A model generated the notes under the pieces. The model searched no databases, had not been told where the DNA came from, and worked only from the letters and a program-made list of their open reading frames with translations. DNA of 64,000 nucleotides from G963676655 sp963676655 (GTDB lineage: Bacteria; Verrucomicrobiota; Lentisphaeria; Victivallales; Victivallaceae). Location of the stretch: positions 1,550,001 through 1,614,000 of the forward strand of contig CAXXKX010000003.1 of the NCBI GenBank assembly GCA_963676655.2, written 5' to 3'. A program made the position numbers and the translations under genes. This document shows positions 7,984 to 16,865 of this stretch, piece after piece; position 1 is the first letter of the stretch, and every line of letters starts with the position of its first letter.

Positions 7984-10140
7984 TTATTTATCAAGCTCCT
8001 TGCGCATTTGATCATTCAAGTCTTTGGTTACCGCTGCTTCCAGTCCGGTAAAAGAGGCGGCTTTCCCGTAAATTATCTTGTCCTGTTTAATGAGCGAAGC
8101 TTGACGCCAGCCAACATACGGTCCGACAAACAAAGTCATAAAGATCATCGCCAATGCCAGGACCGGAACCCAGGCCCGAGACAAAGCGCCGTAATATAAC
8201 GCGTATGGCTTTCTCATGGAAAAATATTGGATAATGAACATTATAAAAATTGTCGCCAGTAAAGCCGCAACAATCATAACGCAGACCAGACAGTATGGCG
8301 ATACTTGATTTTTTGTACTGAATATTTCAGCCGGGAGGAGAGCAATAACACTAAATATAAAAAGACTTCCCCAAATGAGAACTTTTTTGGTCAAATGTCT
8401 TTTTTGTTCAGGAACGGGGACATCCAGATCAATGCATCTCTGCCTGACATACTGCTTGGTCTGAATAAATAATATCGACGGAATAATAAGCAGCAACAGC
8501 GCAAATTGCGCGGCCAGATTGGCCATGCTGATCGCGCAATTGTAACGGTGCCCGCCAATCCCGCCAAGTAAACTGATGATCAGATAGGCCATCAAAGGTA
8601 AACATATTGCCGACAGGAAAACTTTGCCTATTAATTTTAGCGGGGGGGCAAGCAGCAACGCCTTTCTTTGGGTACGGAAGCGCCAGTATAAAGCTGTCAG
8701 CAAAGCGCCTATTATTGAAAAGAAAAAGATCTGGTTCAAGACAAGCAGAAGACCTTCTTCCGCAACTGTATATTCCACCTTGGAACTTACCTCAAAATCC
8801 TCTGCTTTAAATTTACTGTGCCGCCCAACGGCCGGAAGCAGCATTGCTGCCAGAAGACCTGATTTTTTCAGGGTATCCCAATCGGGCCCTTCCGTTTTTT
8901 TTCTTTCTTTCCAGCTTGAAATAATTGCGGTTATCGATTTCAGCTCGGACTCAGTTTGGTTCGCGAGTTTTATTTTTCCGGCTTTCCGGTAAATTCCTGG
9001 AATTTTCTTTTCCGCTAGCCCGGCAATTGCATAATCGACCAGGACACTGATTAAAAAAGGTGAATTCTGAGAAATCTGGCGTAAATAAGTTTTCCATGAA
9101 TCCGCAATCTTCAGAGCTTCAGCTTCCTGACCAGTTTTTTGCAGTTGTGCGGCATAAAGCCACATGCCTCTAGCTACACTGCGTTTGTAGCTTTCATTGG
9201 GCAGCAAAGTACTTGCGGCAAGGGCAATCTGGCGAATACACTGGACAACCGTTGTCGGTTCTCCTATGATTTCCAGCCGTTTCTTAAGTAATGGCATAAT
9301 ATAGGTTTTATAATATTTCTTCCGGGTCCCTTTCAAATATTCCTGAACCGCCTGCTTCATCAACTCCGGATCTTTGACTTTCAAGGTATATTCATAATTA
9401 TATCTTGTATACTTTTTGTTTTTTTCCTTGATACCGATTTTTTTTGAATCCAGCGTCGATGCCTGGTCAAGCAGAATCCCGGCCGCAAGATAGTTATACA
9501 ACGCATTATCCGGGTCAACCTGTTCCGCTTCTTTCAATGCTTTCAATACTTTCTGTTGAGCGTTTCGGTCTTTTTTGTCAAAACCAAGCATATGCATAAT
9601 GTAATTGGCGCGATACATCTTGTTATCTGGATATCTTTCAACCAAAGCATATTGCTGATCCGCCTTGGTTTTACGGGAGCGTTCCCCGAATAAAATCAAC
9701 TTTTCCTCGTCCGTATACCGCTTGTCTAAAAACCATCCATCATTATCGCGATTTTTTTCCGCATAATTCCACAGTTTAGAATCTCCCGTAAGCAGTTGAA
9801 AAACCGACACTCCGTTCCAACTACCAAGTTGCTGTACAACGCAAAGAATCACCACCGGCACCAGTATTATCCACGCCAGCTTCCGCAAACGCGCTTTAAA
9901 TTTCATTCGCGACATATTAGCCTCAATCAACCCATCCGCAACCTGAATAGTTTCACCAAAATGTTTTAGAGCGGCTTCTTCACTCTCCCCGTCAGACATT
10001 CCCGATGCCTGATATTCCTCCACTTTGTCATCAAAATGCGATCGCAATTCATTCGTCACATCCAAACGCACTTCAAGGTCGGCGTCCAAGCCTTCGGTAA
10101 CCTGTTCCAACAGTTTCTCAATCCTGGCGTTATTATTCAT
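7984..10140 (-). CDS. HAAS-domain membrane protein, second of a tandem pair
   Basis: A 718-residue membrane protein I cannot name. Residues 1-75 resemble the HAAS/permease-prefix helical domain often encoded beside PadR regulators (LLEQVTEGLDADLEVRLDV, then a SEEAALKHFGE helix). A membrane segment follows (LAWIILVPVVILCVV), then a long soluble helical region with TPR-like stretches (QVDPDNALYNYLAAGILLD), then about six membrane segments to the C-terminus. Its nearest relative is the gene just upstream (10232-12475), with the same order and near-identical N-terminus. I start at ATG 10140 because GGAG lies 6 bases before it; an in-frame start at 10263 would overlap the upstream gene. It is probably the last gene of the PadR operon. 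A role in envelope stress or transport is only a guess. Confidence 0.85.
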   Translation of the reverse strand: MNNNARIEKLLEQVTEGLDADLEVRLDVTNELRSHFDDKVEEYQASGMSDGESEEAALKHFGETIQVADGLIEANMSRMKFKARLRKLAWIILVPVVILCVVQQLGSWNGVSVFQLLTGDSKLWNYAEKNRDNDGWFLDKRYTDEEKLILFGERSRKTKADQQYALVERYPDNKMYRANYIMHMLGFDKKDRNAQQKVLKALKEAEQVDPDNALYNYLAAGILLDQASTLDSKKIGIKEKNKKYTRYNYEYTLKVKDPELMKQAVQEYLKGTRKKYYKTYIMPLLKKRLEIIGEPTTVVQCIRQIALAASTLLPNESYKRSVARGMWLYAAQLQKTGQEAEALKIADSWKTYLRQISQNSPFLISVLVDYAIAGLAEKKIPGIYRKAGKIKLANQTESELKSITAIISSWKERKKTEGPDWDTLKKSGLLAAMLLPAVGRHSKFKAEDFEVSSKVEYTVAEEGLLLVLNQIFFFSIIGALLTALYWRFRTQRKALLLAPPLKLIGKVFLSAICLPLMAYLIISLLGGIGGHRYNCAISMANLAAQFALLLLIIPSILFIQTKQYVRQRCIDLDVPVPEQKRHLTKKVLIWGSLFIFSVIALLPAEIFSTKNQVSPYCLVCVMIVAALLATIFIMFIIQYFSMRKPYALYYGALSRAWVPVLALAMIFMTLFVGPYVGWRQASLIKQDKIIYGKAASFTGLEAAVTKDLNDQMRKELDK

Positions 10141-10231
10141 TGATTTCTCCAATTGCTTCTTTTTACGCGCAAGCGCTCTGTAATACAGAGCATGCTCATT
10201 ATTGCCTCTGAGTATAAGTAGATCATTATTA

Positions 10232-12475
10232 TTATTGATCAGATTCGTCCGGGATTTCATCAAGGGTTTTCAATATATAATTTTTTAACTTAAGAGTAAT
10301 TTTTTGATCAAACCCGGTAAAAGCATTTGACGGGCCATATATGAATTTATCTTTTTGAACAAGATCCGCCTCCCGCCAATTTAGATAGGGTTTGACAAAA
10401 GTCGTCATAAATATCATAGCCAACGCCAGCGAAGGAACCCAAGCTCTCGCCAGCGCTCCATAATAAAGGGCGAATTTATTACCATTCTGCAATGAACAAA
10501 CCAATTTCATAAAGAGAAATCCGATAATAACCGTTAAAGCAATAAGCAAAAAGATGCCATATGTGAGCCAAAAGAAATATATCATCTTTATATCGCAAAG
10601 TATTCCCACCGGGATAAAACATCCACAGCTAATTATTCCCAAAGCTGTATAAACCATAGCCAGAGATATCTTGTTCATATTTTTATCCGGAACAGGCACA
10701 CCCAAAAAAAAGCATTTACGGGAAACATATTTTTTCGTCAACCCAAAAATCAGCCAAGGAATTAATATACTCATTAGGACTATTTGTGAGAAAAAATTAC
10801 CGGAACTGATAAGTGTATTATAACCATGACCGCCAATTATTCCTATTGCACTTATTGCTAAATAACCAGCGAGGGGAACGACAATACCAAGAACAAATAT
10901 TTTCAAAACCAAAGAATAAGATGGAACAAGAAGCAGTGCCTGCATACCTGCGCGATGCCGCCATAGTATGCTTATGCACAGGGAGGAAAGAATTAATATC
11001 AAGAAGAGATAATTCAAAAAATACATGGCATGTTTTTCGAGTGATATATATTCAACTTTTCGGCTTGCAGCATAATCTTCATCTTTATATTTAATTAATT
11101 TACCGTAACCTTGCCGTAAACTTATCCACGCCAATACACCTGCTTTCTTGATCACGTTTTCATCAGCTTTTTCCCTTGATCTGTTTTGCTCAAACTCGGA
11201 TATCTTTTTCAAACAGGATTCGATTTGACTCGCAGTTTTGCATTTTCCCGCTTTGCGATATATTTCTGGAATAGTCTCAAGAGCATGACGCGTCTCATTA
11301 AAATTTGACATCACTTCCAAAAAAGTGCTGGAATTTGCCGTAAGTTGCTTCAGATGAGTTTTCCAGGGAGCAATTATTGCTAATGCCTCTATTTCTTTGC
11401 CTTGCTGCTGTAATTCTTTGGCATAATCCCAAATACCATTATTAATTACTCCCAAAGCATAAGCTGTAAGCATATAATTATTGTTTTTCATTTGTAAATA
11501 TAACAAACTTTCCATCCTAGTCTTAGCTGGACCTAGAATCTTAGCCCGGCTCTTAGCAAGTTCATTAAAGTATGTTTTATAAAATTTCTTTTTTGTTCCT
11601 TTCAGATATTCCTGAATACCTTTCTCCATTTGTTCTTGATTTTTAAATACCCATCGATATTCAGGTTCCGGTTTCCTGTAATCATCTCTATCATTTGTTT
11701 CCTTCCGGTTTTTGTCAACCCATATATCTTCCTCTTTTAAATCCGCATCTTTTACGCAAGCTTGGTCATTAATTAGCAAAGCCGGATTTTTCTCAAATGA
11801 ACAAGCATCATTAAGTATAAGCTCAGCACGCAGATAATTGTACAAAGCATTGTCCGGGTCAATTTTGTTTGCCAGTTCAAGGTCTCGCAACATTCTTTCT
11901 TTTACCGCAGTACTTTGCCGGGCTTCGTTTTGCATCGACAAAATATAGTTTGCATAAAAAATTTTATTTTCCGGCTGATTTTCCCATATCGCTTTTTGCT
12001 GATCTATAAAGCTGCTTTTGGACTTATCTCCCAATAAAACCATGTTTTCACTTTTGGTCAATTTTCGTTTTGCAAGTCCTAAGCGATTTTTAAGGTTCGC
12101 AGCCCCATATAAATATTCTCCAAACATTAAAGCTCTAATATCGGTTAAGGCATAGGATATATCAAATGAATACAGCGCACCAAAAACCATCACCGGCATC
12201 AGAATTATCCACGCCAGAATTCGCAAACGTGCTTTGAGTTTCATCCGTGACATATTAGCTTCGATCAAACCGTCCGCAATCTGGATCGTCTCGCCAAAAT
12301 GTTTCACCGCTGCCTCTTCGCTTGCTTCGGACGACATACCAGTGACCTGATATTCCTCAACCTTGTCGTCAAAATGCGACCGCAATTCATTAGTCACATC
12401 CAAACGCACTTCAAGGTCGGCCCCCAAGCCTTCGGTAACCTGTTCCAGCAATATGTCTATTTTATCACGGTACAT
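10232..12475 (-). CDS. HAAS-domain membrane protein, first of a tandem pair
   Basis: A 747-residue paralogue of the gene at 7984-10140. The first 75 residues (IDILLEQVTEGLGADLEVRL and on) are almost the same, then come a membrane segment (LAWIILMPVMVFGAL), a soluble helical region with the IDPDNALYNYLRAEL stretch, and about six C-terminal membrane segments ending RAWVPSLALAMIFMTTFVKPY. The middle parts have diverged more than the ends, which suggests an old duplication with different ligands. Start: ATG 12475 follows GGTGA by 5 bases; a GTG three codons earlier is possible. It begins 12 bases after the padR stop, so the two are co-transcribed. Function unknown. Confidence 0.85.
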   Translation of the reverse strand: MYRDKIDILLEQVTEGLGADLEVRLDVTNELRSHFDDKVEEYQVTGMSSEASEEAAVKHFGETIQIADGLIEANMSRMKLKARLRILAWIILMPVMVFGALYSFDISYALTDIRALMFGEYLYGAANLKNRLGLAKRKLTKSENMVLLGDKSKSSFIDQQKAIWENQPENKIFYANYILSMQNEARQSTAVKERMLRDLELANKIDPDNALYNYLRAELILNDACSFEKNPALLINDQACVKDADLKEEDIWVDKNRKETNDRDDYRKPEPEYRWVFKNQEQMEKGIQEYLKGTKKKFYKTYFNELAKSRAKILGPAKTRMESLLYLQMKNNNYMLTAYALGVINNGIWDYAKELQQQGKEIEALAIIAPWKTHLKQLTANSSTFLEVMSNFNETRHALETIPEIYRKAGKCKTASQIESCLKKISEFEQNRSREKADENVIKKAGVLAWISLRQGYGKLIKYKDEDYAASRKVEYISLEKHAMYFLNYLFLILILSSLCISILWRHRAGMQALLLVPSYSLVLKIFVLGIVVPLAGYLAISAIGIIGGHGYNTLISSGNFFSQIVLMSILIPWLIFGLTKKYVSRKCFFLGVPVPDKNMNKISLAMVYTALGIISCGCFIPVGILCDIKMIYFFWLTYGIFLLIALTVIIGFLFMKLVCSLQNGNKFALYYGALARAWVPSLALAMIFMTTFVKPYLNWREADLVQKDKFIYGPSNAFTGFDQKITLKLKNYILKTLDEIPDESDQ

Positions 12476-12487
12476 TATTTTCACCGG

Positions 12488-12814
12488 TCAGGCAAACAGC
12501 AGGACATTGACTGATTCAGCGAATAAATTCCACTCCTCTTTCTTTTCGGCCAAAGCAGCAGCACCTTTTTTGGTCAGGGCGTAATATTTGCGTCGTTTGC
12601 CGTTGTCGGCAATCTGCCAACTGCTCTCGATCAGTTTAGCCGCTTCGAGCCGATGAAGACAGGGATACAGAGTCCCTTCCTTCCATTGAAAAGCGTTGTT
12701 AGTCTTTTCGTTGACGAGTTTGATAATCTCATACCCGTACATTGTTTTGATACTAAGTAGATTCAGGATTACCGGTTCCGCTACTCCGCGCATTAAATCA
12801 CTGTTGATAGCCAT
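12488..12814 (-). CDS. PadR-family transcriptional regulator
   Basis: A 108-residue winged-helix repressor of the PadR type (short, subfamily 2 length). The family core is clear: ILNLLSIKTMYGYEIIKLV, then the recognition and wing region FQWKEGTLYPCLHRLEAAKLI and KRRKYYALTKKGAAAL. PadR proteins usually repress their own operon and release DNA on binding a small molecule. GGAGG lies 6 bases before the ATG. It heads an operon with two HAAS-domain membrane proteins, an arrangement known for PadR/DUF1700-type gene pairs. Directly upstream is a palindromic site overlapping the promoter, which supports autoregulation. Confidence 0.93.
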   Translation of the reverse strand: MAINSDLMRGVAEPVILNLLSIKTMYGYEIIKLVNEKTNNAFQWKEGTLYPCLHRLEAAKLIESSWQIADNGKRRKYYALTKKGAAALAEKKEEWNLFAESVNVLLFA

Positions 12815-12830
12815 TTCATACCTCCGTTGC

Positions 12831-12859
12831 TTATATACATAGACTGACTAGGTATATAA
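12831..12859 (-). promoter_or_regulatory. Palindromic operator of the padR operon
   Basis: TTATATACATAG (12831-12842) and CTAGGTATATAA (12848-12859) form an inverted repeat with 11 of 12 positions matching and a 5-base centre. It overlaps the expected transcription start and the -10 of the padR promoter and lies just before its ribosome-binding site, which suits a PadR repressor site. Binding is inferred. Confidence 0.7.
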
Positions 12860-12884
12860 TAAACGATAAAACCGGATTTGTCAA
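12856..12884 (-). promoter_or_regulatory. Promoter of the padR operon
   Basis: Read on the minus strand, TTGACA (12884-12879), a 17-bp spacer and TATTAT (12861-12856) make a good sigma-70 type promoter. Its -10 end runs into the palindromic operator. Confidence 0.65.
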
Positions 12885-12985
12885 CAGCGAAAATATTTTT
12901 TTATCATATTATCAATAAAGATAATAGTCAGACACATTGATTATATTTAAACCATAAGATACGAAAAGACAAGTAATTACAATAA

Positions 12986-14227
12986 TTACTGGCGTTGGAA
13001 TTTATGAATAATCTTCAAGAGGTTTGGCGTCTTGTCGGCTTTAAGGCCGAACCGCTCAAAAAACATGGTAAGGAGCCTTTCGGCATGGCTTTCCGGGCTG
13101 CTGACCAGGTCCGCCGCGGAACGCTCTAATTGAATAGACAAAGATTTTCCCTGGAATACCGGAGTTTTTGTCTTGATCGGCAAACCGTCAAGAGCAATTC
13201 CATCGAGGCCATTAACCCGGCAATAGATATTAATAATCTGATCTGTCAGGCCAAGCTCAACATAAAATCTGGCGGTAAAATAAACCGCTTCGGCTAACAG
13301 TTTAACGATCAGATTAAAATCAATAGATCCGGGTTCCTTCGGAAAACGACGCATAAAATGCAGCATTCCGGTAAAGAAAAACTGCCACATCCGCTCTCCT
13401 TCCTCATGTAGCGAACGCACCCCGACATTCGTCGGATAAAGATCATTTATCACGGCCTTGTCAATAAAAGGACTGCCCGGAAACAGATGCAACGCGCTGT
13501 CGAAAGCGCTGCGCAACTGGTCATCACTGAACAAGTGCGGGTCAAAAGTTGCCGGCGCGGCGGAATATTCCGCCAGGATATCTTCGTTATATCCGAATTT
13601 GTGATAAAACGCCTGCCGGGCATTCTGCCGTTGTTCACGGAATTTTGTAACGCCGTTCTCGTCTGTCGGCTGATCCTGCTGTTCATACAGGATACCACGC
13701 AGCATCCGGCCCAGTTCCTCCCGTTGATTTCTCAGCGCCCGCTGAATCAGGGCGTGAATCTCTCCGGCCCGGTGAGCGGCCCGGCTGGACGCGTCCGGAG
13801 TTCGAATATAAAATACACCCTGTTGTAATTCCCGATCACAGGGCCTGCTGCAGACATGCGGAACATTGCGAAAACGCTGAATAACGAAAACCGCGTACTG
13901 TTTACCGTCAACCACCGGTCTTTCGATCGTAAACTCAATCGGCGGGTCAACATGGGCGTTGATAAAACCACCGACCAGAGAAGGATCAAATGAACGCGCC
14001 TGAGCATCAGTCAGTCCGGTCAAAACAGACGGACGCCCGGTCCGGTCTTCTCCGACTCCGACAACCAAGTAACCGCCTTTTGTATTTGCCAAAGCCAGAC
14101 AGTGACGGACAAACTTGGCTTTTCCGGCTGAAGACAACTCTTTAAAGTTCTGGGCCGCCTTATAATCCAGTTCATCCGACTCAATACCCCGGGTAATCAA
14201 TTCTTTCCAGTTTATATAATCCGCCAT
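12986..14227 (-). CDS. Schlafen/AlbA_2-type ATP- or nucleic-acid-binding protein
   Basis: A 413-residue protein. Residues 1-150 match the AlbA_2 (Schlafen AlbA, once called AAA_4) domain: an acidic ESDELDYKAA strand, then CLALANTKGGYLVVGVGED and a later VDGKQYAVFVIQ strand. The remaining 260 residues are mostly helical with no motif I recognise. Bacterial members are often called transcriptional regulators or are found in defence islands, but the only neighbours here are a PadR operon and an unrelated membrane protein, so the context gives no support for defence. The ribosome-binding site is weak (GGAA). It looks monocistronic. Confidence 0.75.
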   Translation of the reverse strand: MADYINWKELITRGIESDELDYKAAQNFKELSSAGKAKFVRHCLALANTKGGYLVVGVGEDRTGRPSVLTGLTDAQARSFDPSLVGGFINAHVDPPIEFTIERPVVDGKQYAVFVIQRFRNVPHVCSRPCDRELQQGVFYIRTPDASSRAAHRAGEIHALIQRALRNQREELGRMLRGILYEQQDQPTDENGVTKFREQRQNARQAFYHKFGYNEDILAEYSAAPATFDPHLFSDDQLRSAFDSALHLFPGSPFIDKAVINDLYPTNVGVRSLHEEGERMWQFFFTGMLHFMRRFPKEPGSIDFNLIVKLLAEAVYFTARFYVELGLTDQIINIYCRVNGLDGIALDGLPIKTKTPVFQGKSLSIQLERSAADLVSSPESHAERLLTMFFERFGLKADKTPNLLKIIHKFQRQ

Positions 14228-14350
14228 AGAAAATTCCGATTAAAATTTGAACAACAATTAATAATATGCGGGGAATCACGCAATGTCAAGCCGATTGATA
14301 AATCTTTTAATATTTCATTGACCGACATCAAGGACCGTGATCTATTTTAT

Positions 14351-14370
14351 AGTCAGACGGTTTGACTTTA
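14351..14370 (+). repeat. Dispersed 20-bp motif, copy A
   Basis: AGTCAGACGGTTTGACTTTA. One of five related intergenic sites (others at 22387, 35341, 41300 and 63743). Its first 15 bases after the A form an imperfect palindrome (GTCAGACGGTTTGAC, 12 of 15). It is followed by AT-rich DNA with TATATTAAAAACT, which is also seen after copy C. Confidence 0.6.
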
Positions 14371-14412
14371 GTTTTATTACAATAAGCTTTATATTAAAAA
14401 CTTATGAATTAT

Positions 14413-14883
14413 TCAGCGGGGTAGTTCAGGGGGTTGTGTATCCGGTTCTTCCAGCAATTTTTTCAGGGCCAACCGTATAAGGATATAATCCTCATCCTCA
14501 CGCCAGCGAAGAATACCGACAGCTATCATTGTCAATCCCATTAATGAGAGAAAGACACCAAGATTAATCATAATCAGGCCATAAATTTTAATGTCGAAAC
14601 GTGCTTCCTGAATGTCCCGCATTTTCAACATACAACCAAGCAGATGAATATTTCGTTCCTCCTGGGGAGCATACACCGCTTTTTTAAAATCTTTCTCAAG
14701 GTCATAAGATTTCTTTTCATTCACCCACTCAAAGCCCCGGTTAAAATTGTATAATCCAATAAAAAACCAGAAAACCGCGAAAACAAATAAATTTATACGT
14801 TTTTTCTTGAAGGATGCAATCAGTTTGTCATATTTACGGATTTTTTTGAGCGCTATAATTCTATCTTGTTCAGTAAGATGCAT
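14413..14883 (-). CDS. Small two-pass membrane protein, unknown function
   Basis: A 156-residue protein with a basic, helical N-terminus, one membrane segment at about residues 32-48 (LFVFAVFWFFIGLYNF), a charged loop of about 50 residues, and a second at about 101-123 (GLIMINLGVFLSLMGLTMIAVGIL), so both ends probably face the cytoplasm. I recognise no family. AGGAGG lies 6 bases before the ATG, an unusually strong site. It follows the nucleotide-sugar genes by 33 bases on the same strand and may be the last gene of that operon, but nothing in it points to polysaccharide work. Confidence 0.75.
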   Translation of the reverse strand: MHLTEQDRIIALKKIRKYDKLIASFKKKRINLFVFAVFWFFIGLYNFNRGFEWVNEKKSYDLEKDFKKAVYAPQEERNIHLLGCMLKMRDIQEARFDIKIYGLIMINLGVFLSLMGLTMIAVGILRWREDEDYILIRLALKKLLEEPDTQPPELPR

Positions 14884-14916
14884 ATCTCTCCTCCTGATGA
14901 TTAATTAGGAACTCAA

Positions 14917-15903
14917 TTAAGTCAGATTTTTCCAGTACCATTCGGCAGCTTCATTTAAGCCGGAAATGAAATCATGGGAAGGTTTATAGCCAAGCAGTTT
15001 TTGGGCCTTAGAAATATCCGCAAGAGAATGGGGAATATCTCCGCTTCTGAAATCTCCATGGACGACTTCTATTTTAGCAATTTCCGGGTCAAATTGACTT
15101 AATGCCGTCCGAATCGTTTCGAACAGGTCATTCAAGTCTGTACGTCCCCCGCAGGCAACATTGTAAACAGTATTGACGGCAGCTGGATTCTTCGTTATCG
15201 CGGCTAATTGATTGGCTTGAATAACATTATCAATGTAGGTAAAATCCCGGGAGTAACTGCCGTCGCCGTTGATGACCGGAGATTCATGCCGGATCAAAGA
15301 CTGGACAAATTTGGGAATCACCGCCGCGTAAGCACCATTAGGGTCCTGCCGGCGACCAAAAACATTGAAATACCGCAGACCGATCGTTTCAATCCCGTAA
15401 ATATCGCTGAAATTCGTCGCATAAAGTTCATTGACATATTTGGTAATCGCGTATGGCGACAGTGGATTTCCAATATTGTCTTCGACTTTCGGCAATTCCT
15501 TGCTGTCGCCATAAGTAGAGGAACTGGCGGCATAGACAAAACGCTTGACTCCGGCATCCCGGGCCGCCGTCAGCATTTTCACAAACCCGCCAATATTTAC
15601 CTCGGTCGTCGTTATCGGGTCCTCTATCGAGCGCGGAACCGATCCCAGCGCGGCCTGATGCAGAACATAATCAATCTTTTCACAAGCCTCGGCGCAGGTG
15701 GAAAAATCCCGGATATCTCCCTCTAAAAGCGTAAATGCGGGATTATCAATGAAAGGCACTATATTTTCTTTATTCCCGGTACTGAAATTATCCAGACAAA
15801 CAACCTGATTTCCCTGTTGCAGCAATGCTTCCACAAGGTTTGAACCGATAAAACCGGCTCCACCCGTTACTAAAACGCGAGATTGTGTTATCAAAGACTC
15901 CAT
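14917..15903 (-). CDS. UDP-N-acetylglucosamine 4-epimerase-like (WbpP/TviC type)
   Basis: A 328-residue extended short-chain dehydrogenase/reductase predicted to interconvert UDP-GlcNAc and UDP-GalNAc. It has the NAD-binding motif VLVTGGAGFIGSNLVEAL, a Ser-Ser-Ser-Thr-Tyr-Gly motif, and the catalytic Tyr/Lys pair in SPYAITKYVNE. The GLRYFNVFGRRQDPNGAYAAVIPKF segment is the hallmark of the WbpP/TviC branch. With the TviB-like dehydrogenase at 638-1939 it could supply UDP-GalNAcA. It starts 4 bases after uxs, so it is translated from the same transcript. The GAGG before the ATG is very close to it. The exact sugar is inferred. Confidence 0.85.
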   Translation of the reverse strand: MESLITQSRVLVTGGAGFIGSNLVEALLQQGNQVVCLDNFSTGNKENIVPFIDNPAFTLLEGDIRDFSTCAEACEKIDYVLHQAALGSVPRSIEDPITTTEVNIGGFVKMLTAARDAGVKRFVYAASSSTYGDSKELPKVEDNIGNPLSPYAITKYVNELYATNFSDIYGIETIGLRYFNVFGRRQDPNGAYAAVIPKFVQSLIRHESPVINGDGSYSRDFTYIDNVIQANQLAAITKNPAAVNTVYNVACGGRTDLNDLFETIRTALSQFDPEIAKIEVVHGDFRSGDIPHSLADISKAQKLLGYKPSHDFISGLNEAAEWYWKNLT

Positions 15904-15907
15904 TACC

Positions 15908-16852
15908 TCAGCTTTGCTTGATTAAGTTATCAAAATAATCAATTGTGCGTGACAAACCTTCGCGCAGTTGAGTAGTCGGTTCCCAACCCAGTACTTCTTT
16001 CGCTTTGGAGATATTGGGCTGACGTTGTTTCGGATCATCCTGCGGCAGGTCCATATAAATAAGTTTTGAGTTGGAATTTGTCAGTTCGATCGTTAATTCA
16101 GCCAGCTCTTTAATCGTAAATTCGCCGGGATTACCGATATTGATCGGTCCGGTGATCTCTTTCGGGGTATCCATCATCCGGATCATCGCGTCAATCAAGT
16201 CGTCGCGATAACAGAAACTGCGAGTCTGCGAGCCATCACCGTAAATCGTTATATCTTCGTTCCGCAACGCCTGCAGGATGAAATTACTGACGACACGCCC
16301 GTCATTCGGATGCATTTTAGGGCCATAGGTGTTGAAAATTCGAACCAGCTTGGTTTCAACCCCGAATTGCTGGTTATAGGTGTAGAATAAGGTTTCTGCA
16401 CAGCGTTTACCTTCGTCGTAACAGGAACGCGGACCTATCGTGTTTACATTTCCCCAGTATGACTCGACTTGCGGATGCACAGCCGGGTCGCCATAGATTT
16501 CAGAGGTTGAAGCCTGCAATATTTTGGCTTTGACCCGTTTTGCCAGACCAAGGACATTGATGGCGCCATGAACGCAGGTTTTAACCGTCTGAACCGGGTC
16601 GAACTGGTAGTGGATCGGTGAAGCCGGACATGCCAGATTGTAGATTTCGTCGACCTCCAGATATATCGGAAACGTTACATCGTGACGCATCACTTCGAAG
16701 CGGGGATTGTCGATCAGGTTATAAATATTCTGTTTATCGCCGGTAAAAAAGTTATCCAGGCAGATAACCTCGTTTCCCATCGCCAGCAGTCTTTCACAAA
16801 GAAATGATCCGAGAAAGCCGCTGCCGCCGGTTACCAGTATTGATTTTGTCAT
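15908..16852 (-). CDS. uxs: UDP-glucuronate decarboxylase (UDP-xylose synthase)
   Basis: A 314-residue extended SDR converting UDP-glucuronate to UDP-xylose. It has ILVTGGSGFLGSFLCERL at the N-terminus, the family-specific YNLACPASPIHYQFDPVQT, the STSEIYGDP motif, and the catalytic Tyr/Lys in CYDEGKRCAETL. RIFNTYGPKMHPNDGRVVSNF also matches UXS closely. Length is normal for the bacterial enzyme. AAGGAG lies 9 bases before the ATG. The UDP-glucose 6-dehydrogenase that would make its substrate is not in the window. UDP-xylose presumably feeds a surface glycan. Confidence 0.93.
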   Translation of the reverse strand: MTKSILVTGGSGFLGSFLCERLLAMGNEVICLDNFFTGDKQNIYNLIDNPRFEVMRHDVTFPIYLEVDEIYNLACPASPIHYQFDPVQTVKTCVHGAINVLGLAKRVKAKILQASTSEIYGDPAVHPQVESYWGNVNTIGPRSCYDEGKRCAETLFYTYNQQFGVETKLVRIFNTYGPKMHPNDGRVVSNFILQALRNEDITIYGDGSQTRSFCYRDDLIDAMIRMMDTPKEITGPINIGNPGEFTIKELAELTIELTNSNSKLIYMDLPQDDPKQRQPNISKAKEVLGWEPTTQLREGLSRTIDYFDNLIKQS

Positions 16853-16865
16853 CGGTATATACTCC

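Noticed and set aside
12986..14227. Defence-island gene
   Set aside because: An AlbA_2/Schlafen-type domain appears in some defence systems, but the neighbours are housekeeping and sugar genes, with no nuclease, ATPase partner or toxin nearby.
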